Below are positions 1 to 6,247 of a stretch of DNA of 9,347 nucleotides, in pieces (positions within the stretch are counted from its first letter, which is position 1; every line of letters begins with the position of its first letter). Location: positions 1 to 9,347 of the forward strand of contig JABIZW010000063.1 of NCBI GenBank assembly GCA_018666295.1, written 5' to 3'. The notes under the pieces are model-generated. The model worked only from the letters and a program-made list of their open reading frames with translations, ran no database searches and was not told the origin of the DNA. This stretch comes from Halieaceae bacterium. GTDB lineage: Bacteria > Pseudomonadota > Gammaproteobacteria > Pseudomonadales > Halieaceae. A program made the position numbers and the translations under genes.

Positions 1-750
1 AGCGGGGTCGGTCCAGGACTTGGACAAACACTGGCGAAAATGGCGGCTGCAGAGGGTGCCGCCGTCGTACTGGGCGCGCGCAATCAAGACTTTATTGACG
101 CGGTTGCGGACGAGATTCGGAAAACCGGTGGACAGGCGGTGGCATTCGGTACCGATGTCACCTCGACCGAGCAATGCAACGCGCTAGTGGCTGCGGGAGC
201 AAAGGCGTTTGGTCGAATTGATGGCCTGGTTAATAGCGCTTACGCGCATGGTGATTGGGCAACGGCCGATCAAGCGGATCCTGATAAAGTGGGCGACGTC
301 ATTAATGTCATTTGTCAGGGCGCACTTCGAATGGCGCAGGCGTGTGCGCCGCACATGCAAAAGGTGGGTGGGGGCTCGATCGTCAACGTCTCGACCATGT
401 CGACGGTAAAGCCCTTTGCCGGTGAGACGATGTACGCGGCAGGGAAAGGCGCACTTAACGCGCTCACTCGCCACATGGCCAATGATTTTGGGAAGTTTTC
501 TATTCGGGTGAATGCGTTGCGTATGGGATGGATTGGTGGGGCTCCTGTTTATGCGTTCATCGATTCTCAGGTGGCCGCGGGCGCAGATCGTAATACCGTG
601 ATGCGCAGCATTACTGATCGCATCCCGCTGGGGATCATTCCCCCAGAAGCAGATTGCGCGAGGGCGGTACTTGCCTTCCTGTCGGATTATTCGGCGGTCA
701 TTACCGGTAGTTCGGTCGATGTGAACGGCGGCGAGTACATGGCGCCGTAA
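1..750 (+). CDS. SDR-family oxidoreductase, 5'-truncated by window edge
   Basis: NAD(P)-dependent short-chain dehydrogenase/reductase expected to oxidise an alcohol or reduce a ketone in the cytoplasm. The frame is open from base 1. Before the first ATG (base 40) it reads SGVGPGLGQTLAK, which carries the GxxxGxG nucleotide-binding turn, so the ATG at 40 is internal and only a few N-terminal residues are missing. Counting from base 1, there is a basic residue after strand beta-2 (LGAR, R27), suggesting NADP(H); a VNVST strand (S131, S134); and the catalytic YAAGK (Y145, K149). The C-terminus, ITGSSVDVNGGEYMAP, is the usual SDR ending. The visible part is 249 residues, normal for a classical SDR. 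Oddity: the structural NNAG motif after beta-4 reads VNSAY. An SRPBCC gene follows after 22 bases on the same strand, so they are probably co-transcribed. The family is certain; the substrate is unknown. Confidence 0.93.
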   Translation, partial: SGVGPGLGQTLAKMAAAEGAAVVLGARNQDFIDAVADEIRKTGGQAVAFGTDVTSTEQCNALVAAGAKAFGRIDGLVNSAYAHGDWATADQADPDKVGDVINVICQGALRMAQACAPHMQKVGGGSIVNVSTMSTVKPFAGETMYAAGKGALNALTRHMANDFGKFSIRVNALRMGWIGGAPVYAFIDSQVAAGADRNTVMRSITDRIPLGIIPPEADCARAVLAFLSDYSAVITGSSVDVNGGEYMAP

Positions 751-772
751 GAATGGGTGAAGGGAGGCGGTA

Positions 773-1261
773 ATGACGGACGGTATAAATGAGCAAGAAA
801 AGCGAGCTGTAGACCCCAACGCGATTGTGCGCTCCATTACCGTAAAGATCGGTGCACCTGCTCAGGTCGTGTGGGATGTGTTGATCGATTTTGACCGCTA
901 CAGCGAGTGGAACCCCTTTTGCGTTGAGGCTTCCGGCGTGCTCGAAGTGGGTGAGCCACTGTCGATGAAGCTCAAAAGCTACACGGAGGAGGGGCAGTAC
1001 TTCGATAACGTGGAGTTCATCACAGAAATTGATGAGCCCCGTCTCGTGTCATGGTCAGCGCCCTGGGTCGACGAGTGGCCCTACCCAGCGCGACGAGACC
1101 AGTTCGTTATCTCAACTGGCCCTGTCAGCTGCGAATACTACTCGACCGACGCCTTCTTAGGGCCTCACGGAATCCACGTGATGCGGTTCGCAGGTCCTTG
1201 GGTAAAGCGCGCATTTGATGACACGGCTAGGGCGTTGAAGGACTACGTTGAGAATAAGTGA
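773..1261 (+). CDS. SRPBCC / polyketide cyclase-dehydrase-like protein
   Basis: Small 162-residue protein of the START/SRPBCC (Polyketide_cyc2-like) fold, which forms a hydrophobic ligand-binding cavity. Members act as cyclases, dehydratases or lipid binders. After a short polar N-terminus, the signature begins at about residue 22: SITVKIGAPAQVVWDVLIDF followed by YSEWNPF (about 42-48), typical of the first strand and helices of the fold. A final amphipathic helix (FDDTARALKDYVENK) closes the cavity. The start ATG is set by AGGGAGG at 761-767, with 5 bases of spacing. It lies 22 bases after the upstream SDR stop, so the two are likely one transcript. Its stop faces the - strand operon only 16 bases away. 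There is no signal peptide, so it is probably cytosolic. The family call rests on the N-terminal pattern; no catalytic residues can be assigned and the ligand is unknown. Confidence 0.85.
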   Translation: MTDGINEQEKRAVDPNAIVRSITVKIGAPAQVVWDVLIDFDRYSEWNPFCVEASGVLEVGEPLSMKLKSYTEEGQYFDNVEFITEIDEPRLVSWSAPWVDEWPYPARRDQFVISTGPVSCEYYSTDAFLGPHGIHVMRFAGPWVKRAFDDTARALKDYVENK

Positions 1262-1277
1262 TTCGCTAGAAGCGTTA
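1262..1277. terminator. Possible weak bidirectional hairpin between convergent genes
   Basis: The only sequence separating the two convergent genes contains CGCT-aga-AGCG (1264-1274), a 4-base-pair stem with a 3-base loop. It could be extended by GAT/ATC pairs across mismatches. Neither side has a real T-tract, only TTAT. Position favours a shared terminator, but the stem is short, so this is weak. Confidence 0.2.
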
Positions 1278-2429
1278 TCATGCTTGGGCATGGCGTGAAA
1301 TATAGTCGCCGAACTGATGTTCGATGCCGGCGCGCGTAAACCCGTAGTCGGATAACTCATAATGGTGCTCGGGGCGATTCTCTCGGGCATTCATCTCACG
1401 CCATCGAGCCATCTCTGCCAGAGCCACATCTGTGAGCGTCTGCCCTGTAAAGGTGTAGATGCTCTTAATAGTCGTTTCCGGGTCCCTGACGGAATCTTTG
1501 AACCACAAATCAAAATAACGATCATCATAACCGTTGTCGCGAAATGCACGTGTCTTGGCTAGGCCAAGCTGCCATTTTTCTGCCCAATGCTGGGCCATAG
1601 CAACTGGATCTAGCGTGTTGGTGAAGGGTGATGCTAGTGCGGCCATCATACTGCCGTAAGAGGGAATGACTTCTAGCGGATGACGGTGAGTTTGAATGAC
1701 CAACGCACCGGGGAATCGCGCGAAAAGATGTTCGGGGTAGTGCAGATGGTGGGGGGTTTTAAGCAGCCAACGCGCACCTGTTAGACCTTTTTTGCGTTTC
1801 TGCCACTGTAAAAATTGAAGTTGTAAGTAGAGATAGTCGTAGGCGACAGACTGGTCCTTTTCGAAAAGGCTCTCTCCATATTCGGGCATGAATCCGTAAC
1901 ATTCGGGCACCGTGCTCATGAAGGCATGCTCGAGGAGCATGATCTCCTCATCGGCAGCCACTGGATCCATTGGATGGATGGCGGCAAGTTCGGGTGATGC
2001 CTTCAACATGGCGGCCACTTCCGCCTTAGCAATCGGAATTCGCGCGTCATCTTGCTCAAAGTTTGGGTTTAGAGGGCTTGGTTGGCGTACCTCGTACCAA
2101 AGTGGGGCAAGCAGCTGATCATCGGCGGCAATGCTGCGATGTAACATCGTAGTGCCCGTGCGGGGTAGTCCGATCACGACAATCGGACTGAGGATTTTTT
2201 CCTCGAGAATGTCCGGGTACTGCTCGACCCAGTGCTCTAGCCTCAGTCGGTTAGCAAGTAAATCTGCCAAGCGAGCGCTATGAAATTGTGTGCCAACCTC
2301 ATTAAGAGCGGCCTCGCGATTGAGTCCTGACACTAAGGACTCAAGATGCTCAAGAAAATTCAAATCCTTAAATTGCCCGCTGTCTGCAACTTCCAGCGCT
2401 GCAGTCATTAACTGATCGGTACTTAGCAC
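1278..2429 (-). CDS. Sulfotransferase-family protein (PAPS-type P-loop)
   Basis: Protein of 383 residues resembling the Sulfotransfer_3 family, whose members transfer sulfate from PAPS to a hydroxyl or amine. The 5'-phosphosulfate loop is visible as VVIGLPRTGTTMLHRS (about 84-99), and the 3'-phosphate-binding region as WLLKTPHHLHY then LVIQTHRHPLEVIPSYGSM (about 221-261), with R249 and S257 as expected ligands. A conserved-looking YELSDYGF lies near the C-terminus. The start is a GTG at 2429-2427 preceded by GAGGA (2437-2441) with 7-base spacing. The in-frame ATG seven codons later lacks such a site, so GTG is preferred. It begins 10 bases after the anchored DUF1214 gene and is the last gene of the - strand set. 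Such genes recur in lipid and steroid catabolic clusters of actinobacteria and proteobacteria, usually with untested function, so real sulfation is not assured. The family is strong; the substrate is unknown. Confidence 0.9.
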   Translation of the reverse strand: MLSTDQLMTAALEVADSGQFKDLNFLEHLESLVSGLNREAALNEVGTQFHSARLADLLANRLRLEHWVEQYPDILEEKILSPIVVIGLPRTGTTMLHRSIAADDQLLAPLWYEVRQPSPLNPNFEQDDARIPIAKAEVAAMLKASPELAAIHPMDPVAADEEIMLLEHAFMSTVPECYGFMPEYGESLFEKDQSVAYDYLYLQLQFLQWQKRKKGLTGARWLLKTPHHLHYPEHLFARFPGALVIQTHRHPLEVIPSYGSMMAALASPFTNTLDPVAMAQHWAEKWQLGLAKTRAFRDNGYDDRYFDLWFKDSVRDPETTIKSIYTFTGQTLTDVALAEMARWREMNARENRPEHHYELSDYGFTRAGIEHQFGDYISRHAQA

Positions 2430-2436
2430 AGTGGGA

Positions 2437-2441
2437 TCCTC
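2437..2441 (-). promoter_or_regulatory. Ribosome-binding site deciding a GTG start
   Basis: GAGGA on the - strand, 7 bases before the GTG at 2429-2427 of the sulfotransferase-like gene. It overlaps the last codons of the upstream gene (TGA at 2442-2440), which suits coupled translation. It supports GTG over the later in-frame ATG. Confidence 0.6.
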
Positions 2442-3831
2442 ATAAGCTTTTTAGTTCCGATTGGTTCAGATTACTCACTTCAACGGGGTGGTTCACCTCA
2501 TGCAGCGTCGCTTTTGGCGAGGTCGCAGTGTCAGCGAGCAAATATCGTATAGCCACCAACCCCTTAGTTTTACCCTGGGTATCGAGCCAATCCTCACCAG
2601 ATGGAGGTGCGGTTTCACTGATCCACACACGGTATTTTCCTTGCCGGTTTGTAATTTGATTACCGGTCAGGGAAACCGCTTGCCCGTTAGCCTCAATCGA
2701 CTGCATCCAATGGTTTTGTAGCGTAATGCTCCAAAAGGCCGCAGTGGGTACCTTGCCTTCGACAATCAGGGCCTCTCCGGGTGCGAGCGAGAAGGCGCCT
2801 CCGTGGTAGTCGTTATCGGGTGTCGGATAAAAAATACCGACGAAATCAGGAGACACCGTCGCCGGGCGATCAAAGCTATTAGCTGTCGTGTTAAGCGCAT
2901 CAGCAAGAGCAAGGCTGCCTTGCCAAGTCTGATTGAAGAAGTTCACGGCATTTTCAGCGCGCGTTTCATAAGGCGTTGAGCGGACTTCTGTGGTGTTGAC
3001 CGCTTCATCCTTAACTAGCGCTGTGATTTTCAAAGATGAGGGTTCCCGGGGGCCTGAGTCAAAGAAGTACTCCCGCACCATAAGCATGTGACTGCCATCG
3101 GTTATATTGAGCGCGAGTCGCTGAGGTGAAGAGCTTGGTCTGTCTCTAGTAGCCTCAGAAACATCGCTCACGGGAGCAGTGAATTTGTTGTTGTCGGCAC
3201 TGGTGACGCGGCTCTGCATTACGTCGTGGTTAGGCCCCACTGTCAATTGAATACGAAAGTCTGAGTTGTCGGTTTCTGGAATAACACTCACGCTGTCAGC
3301 AACCCTGTTCCAGCCGGTTAAAGGGCTGCGGTCGTAAACAACAAGTCCCAAGTAGTCTGCTGAGCCTGCTTTTATTTCTATCTCATACTCAATACCGGCG
3401 TTGATCGGCGCGGTTGAATAGACCGCATCAGGGCTATCACCCAAAAACTTACGATAGTCGCTCATCCAATTTGTAAACGCTGGCCTCAAAGGGTCACCTT
3501 TGGCGATATGCATCTCCACGGATGCAGCCAGCAACTCACTAAGATAGTCATAGGCTTTGGCCAATTCAGCTTCTGACATATCTGGATCACGCTGACGTAT
3601 CACATTTGCAGCGTGCTCGAGACTGATGGATAAATCGCTGGTTTTGATGGCGGCCGCTGAACCCAGGGCCCAGCTCATCTCGGGCCGGCTGACGGTGTCA
3701 CGTGCGTTGAAGCTGCCCAGTGTGTAGCTGATTGAAGCGACAATGATGACTGCGGCAATGATACCGGCGAACTTAGCAAGATGCTTACCGGTCGAGTTTC
3801 TGCGTTGAGGTTCAGGTTGGGCCTGACTCAC
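2440..3831 (-). CDS. Membrane-anchored DUF1214-family protein
   Basis: Protein of 463 residues from a GTG start. After about 18 polar, basic residues there is a single hydrophobic segment (about 21-39, AKFAGIIAAVIIVASISYTLG), which predicts an inner-membrane anchor or uncleaved signal with the rest in the periplasm. The C-terminal third matches DUF1214: DYHGGAFSLAPGEALIVEG (341-359), FWSITLQNHWMQS (366-378), then EDWLDTQGKTKGLVAIRYL (413-431). The frame stays open upstream to a TTG at 3942, but that would overlap the preceding gene by 115 bases. The GTG at 3831 gives a 4-base GTGA overlap with its stop and puts the anchor at the N-terminus. No strong ribosome site precedes it, so coupling is likely. 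It is a paralogue of the preceding gene. DUF1214 has no firmly known activity. It often occurs with DUF1254, which is absent here. Function unknown. Confidence 0.85.
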   Translation of the reverse strand: MSQAQPEPQRRNSTGKHLAKFAGIIAAVIIVASISYTLGSFNARDTVSRPEMSWALGSAAAIKTSDLSISLEHAANVIRQRDPDMSEAELAKAYDYLSELLAASVEMHIAKGDPLRPAFTNWMSDYRKFLGDSPDAVYSTAPINAGIEYEIEIKAGSADYLGLVVYDRSPLTGWNRVADSVSVIPETDNSDFRIQLTVGPNHDVMQSRVTSADNNKFTAPVSDVSEATRDRPSSSPQRLALNITDGSHMLMVREYFFDSGPREPSSLKITALVKDEAVNTTEVRSTPYETRAENAVNFFNQTWQGSLALADALNTTANSFDRPATVSPDFVGIFYPTPDNDYHGGAFSLAPGEALIVEGKVPTAAFWSITLQNHWMQSIEANGQAVSLTGNQITNRQGKYRVWISETAPPSGEDWLDTQGKTKGLVAIRYLLADTATSPKATLHEVNHPVEVSNLNQSELKSL

Positions 3832-4913
3832 TCGCTGACGTCCGAGTATTTGATAACGCGGGTGACCGGGCTTGTAGGCTTCTCGCAGCCGACCCATCGG
3901 AAGCAGAGGGTCCCCTCTATATGGCCGCCCGAGTTGAGCCAATTGGCGTGACCTGTATCCCTTTGGGCGATGTGAAGATCGACCGAACCATCAGCATTGA
4001 CGTGAGCAGTATGCCGGTTGATAGCGATCTTGTGATAGCGGTAGTCGAGCGACTCCATCCAGTAGTTATCAACTTGCAGGTTCCAAGTTTGGCAATCAGG
4101 GATTGAGGGAAGTGTTATCACCATCACCTCATCTGAAGCCAGTCGGAAATGACCGTGATAGTAGATGATATTAGGGTCGCCACCGACGGCTTGGCAAAAA
4201 GCTTGATCCCAAAGGAGGAGGCTGTTGGGGTTTTTTCGTATGTCTTTGCTCCACTGGGAGAACAAACCAATGGTGTTGCGATAAAACGCCATGGCCTTGT
4301 CGAAGTCGGCTGTGATCTTTTCTGAGCTCAGCGGCTCTGGAGTGGCTGAGCGGTCGAGCCGTTGAATTTGTATGTCAGCAGGGATCTCAACCGATCGGTC
4401 TAGAAAGGTTTGACGGATCAGCAGAGACTCCGACTCGGTGTCCATTGGCAGCCAGTTGCCCGACTGCGTGCGGGCGCTCAAGACTATCTCGAAGTTACCG
4501 TCTGCATCCATATCAAGCGCATTACTATCGAGGAAGCCCGTTTCAATCTGCTTTAAGTTTTCAGCATAACTGCCTTTACTTGTTGCAAAGCTGATGTAGT
4601 CAATGGATCCGCGATTACCGGTTAGGTGGTAGTCAAAGCGCCCGTCTATAACGGCTTTTTGGTAGACGTTATCGGGGTTATCGGCCCCTAGCTTGATGGT
4701 CTCGTGGGCTGGTTGATAAAGCACGGGAAACGCCGCATCGTTAAACTCTACGTACCACTCAAGTGCTGCACGCGCCATCCTAGAGAGGTATCGCAAGCCC
4801 TCAGCCTGACTTTGCTCGTCTTGGGGTACATGGTCCTGCGTCAGTTCTTGCCCAGCGGCTTTCAGCGTGTCGCAGAAGGTATCCCACTTGGCAGCCATAT
4901 CATTAGCGGCCAT
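3828..4913 (-). CDS. Soluble DUF1214-family protein, paralogue of downstream gene
   Basis: Protein of 361 residues with no signal peptide or membrane segment. The middle region reads DNPDNVYQKAVIDGRFDYHL (78-97), comparable with DSPDAVYSTAPINAGIEYEI in the next gene. The C-terminal DUF1214 block has YYHGHFRLASDEVMVITLP (251-269), WNLQVDNYWMESLDY (277-291), an HIAQRDTG strand and NWLNSGGHIEGTLCFRW (324-340). The frame is open back to a GTG at 4979 inside the preceding gene, but the ATG at 4913 has TAAGGA at 4921-4926 with 7-base spacing, made from the preceding stop codon, and is preferred. Its stop overlaps the next gene's GTG by 4 bases. DUF1214 lacks a defined reaction. In catabolic clusters it sits beside SnoaL-like and sulfotransferase-like genes, as here. 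The family is confident from the C-terminus; function is not assigned. Confidence 0.85.
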   Translation of the reverse strand: MAANDMAAKWDTFCDTLKAAGQELTQDHVPQDEQSQAEGLRYLSRMARAALEWYVEFNDAAFPVLYQPAHETIKLGADNPDNVYQKAVIDGRFDYHLTGNRGSIDYISFATSKGSYAENLKQIETGFLDSNALDMDADGNFEIVLSARTQSGNWLPMDTESESLLIRQTFLDRSVEIPADIQIQRLDRSATPEPLSSEKITADFDKAMAFYRNTIGLFSQWSKDIRKNPNSLLLWDQAFCQAVGGDPNIIYYHGHFRLASDEVMVITLPSIPDCQTWNLQVDNYWMESLDYRYHKIAINRHTAHVNADGSVDLHIAQRDTGHANWLNSGGHIEGTLCFRWVGCEKPTSPVTRVIKYSDVSE

Positions 4914-4920
4914 ACGAATA

Positions 4921-4926
4921 TCCTTA
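4921..4926 (-). promoter_or_regulatory. Ribosome-binding site formed by a stop codon
   Basis: TAAGGA on the - strand: the TAA stop of the SnoaL-like gene doubles as the beginning of the Shine-Dalgarno site for the ATG at 4913, 7 bases on. This decides the soluble DUF1214 start against a longer GTG version that would run into the preceding gene. Confidence 0.65.
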
Positions 4927-5433
4927 CTGCTCAGTGACCAGGCCGGGCGCGCTGCCGATCTGTTCGATCGCAACAACACCCTCAGCCGAGGAGAGGAAAA
5001 GATTAGACATCAGCGTGTATTTTGAGACGCGCATTTTCCACTCGCCCTCAACCCGTGCATATTCATCTTCGTAGTAACCGCTCATGAGTTGCACTTGTTT
5101 TAGCGCTGTTTCGAGCAATTGAAAACGCATACGCCAGCGACCTTTTGCAGTGTCGGGCCCCGTCATTTCAATTTCAGGCGCGGTGCCGTGGTGCATATCG
5201 ACATGCGTCGGGTGGCAGGCCAATGACTCAAAGACGTCGATAAAGGCGTCCATATCCGTGAACTCGCCAATAAAACCAAAGTCGATCAGAAAATCGCTTT
5301 CGTCATAGCAGCCACGCATACCGGCGATGTCGCGGGTGTCGCAGGCGAACCACCAGCGAGCCTTTAAACGTTTTATGGCCTCAATGTCCTCAAGGGCTTG
5401 AACCCTTGAGGCCAGATCATCCTTTTGAGTCAT
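4924..5433 (-). CDS. SnoaL-like / NTF2-fold protein
   Basis: Protein of 169 residues with the alpha+beta barrel pattern of SnoaL-like (NTF2 superfamily) proteins, a group that includes bile-acid 7-alpha-dehydratase BaiE, scytalone dehydratase and polyketide cyclases. The opening helix reads VQALEDIEAIKRLKARWW (11-28), followed by DTRDIAGMRGCY. A central H-rich strand, HPTHVDMHHG (74-83), precedes the paired strands TAKGRWRMRF (95-104) and the final GYYEDEYARVEGEWKMRVSK (119-138). D32 and one of the His residues near 77-82 are candidate acid/base residues by analogy with BaiE; this is inference. It starts 8 bases after the ADC-like gene. No clear Shine-Dalgarno lies close by, only a run of alternating CG, so translational coupling is probable. 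Likely cytosolic. The fold is confident; dehydratase or isomerase activity is a guess. Confidence 0.85.
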   Translation of the reverse strand: MTQKDDLASRVQALEDIEAIKRLKARWWFACDTRDIAGMRGCYDESDFLIDFGFIGEFTDMDAFIDVFESLACHPTHVDMHHGTAPEIEMTGPDTAKGRWRMRFQLLETALKQVQLMSGYYEDEYARVEGEWKMRVSKYTLMSNLFLSSAEGVVAIEQIGSAPGLVTEQ

Positions 5434-5441
5434 CGCGCGCG

Positions 5442-6215
5442 TTACTTACCCGGTGCACCGTTGACGCCGGGCCAGCGTGATCCGGAAATGGTGTCTGCGT
5501 GAGGCAAGAACGCATCTGGATCAAGGGGCTTTGACAATGTAATGGAACGGTCTAGGAAAATTGGCCACCACAGGTAGGCCGATAATTGCTCGTGCATGGG
5601 TAGTTTGCTGGCGAGCGGGTCCCAAGGGCTGTCGCGTAAAAGGAGTTTGCCGTTCACTGTTTCTTTCCAGGCGGTACCGTATTTACTGGCGACGTGGACG
5701 ACATGCGGCGGGAAGTCATAGCCGGTGGCCGGACCGCCCATGCTGACCGCACGCGACACCTTGATCCACCATTCGTTTTGCACGAATTCATCGCCTGGAT
5801 CAGAGGGGCCTTCGCTCATGCCATCAAACTCAAGGAAGGTATAGCCTTGGTGCGTGCACTTGGCGCGAACCATGGGCCCAAGCCTGTGATAGTCGATTAC
5901 GCAGGGGTACTTGGGTTGGCCATTTGTCTCTTGCGATATAAAGATCGCCGATTCCTGATCGATGCCATAGCCGAGGGTGTATTCACCCTCCACACCGTCA
6001 AAGTCAGCGTTAACCGTAGTGACGACTCCGTACTCTGGGACATCGGGTACCGGGAAGTTATACACGGTGAGATTGACGTTAGGCTCTTTACCGACAGTGA
6101 ACCCAGGTGGCAGTAGCGCCGCAATCGCGTCGGGGTCAGTTCGGTAGTGGATCTTCAGCATGGGCCAGTTGATGATATCGCCGGTATTTCCCATAGGGGC
6201 TTGTGCTTCACTCAT
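5442..6215 (-). CDS. Acetoacetate decarboxylase-like (ADC superfamily) protein
   Basis: Protein of 257 residues matching the acetoacetate decarboxylase family, whose enzymes form a Schiff base between a buried lysine and a keto acid. Visible elements are YRTDPDAIAALLPPGF (24-39, with R25 like the family's active-site Arg), DVPEYGVV (58-65), GVEGEYTLGYGIDQESA (74-90) and ETNGQPKYPCVI (96-107). By motif alignment with ADC's GFPKK, K102 matches the Schiff-base lysine, while the neighbouring pKa-lowering lysine is replaced by Y103. E78 matches one of the active-site glutamates. The start ATG has AAGGA at 6224-6228 with 8-base spacing. It lies 32 bases after the SDR gene. Relatives such as Swit_4259 catalyse aldol condensation/dehydration rather than acetoacetate decarboxylation, so the reaction here is open. 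Family strong, activity unknown. Confidence 0.88.
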   Translation of the reverse strand: MSEAQAPMGNTGDIINWPMLKIHYRTDPDAIAALLPPGFTVGKEPNVNLTVYNFPVPDVPEYGVVTTVNADFDGVEGEYTLGYGIDQESAIFISQETNGQPKYPCVIDYHRLGPMVRAKCTHQGYTFLEFDGMSEGPSDPGDEFVQNEWWIKVSRAVSMGGPATGYDFPPHVVHVASKYGTAWKETVNGKLLLRDSPWDPLASKLPMHEQLSAYLWWPIFLDRSITLSKPLDPDAFLPHADTISGSRWPGVNGAPGK

Positions 6216-6247
6216 ATTATTATTCCTTGTGCGGTATAAACGTATTG

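Noticed and set aside
184..837. 217-codon open frame on the - strand across the first SDR gene
   Set aside because: It is antisense to a clear SDR with intact motifs. The translation is rich in Arg, His and Ile with no recognisable domain, so it is a shadow frame.
4914..4979. 22-residue N-terminal extension of the soluble DUF1214 protein from a GTG
   Set aside because: It overlaps the end of the SnoaL-like gene. The ATG at 4913 has a well-spaced TAAGGA site just after that gene's stop.
5694..6116. 140-codon + strand frame opposite the ADC-like gene
   Set aside because: The opposite strand has conserved ADC-family motifs over this entire stretch. The + frame shows no domain and lacks a good ribosome site.
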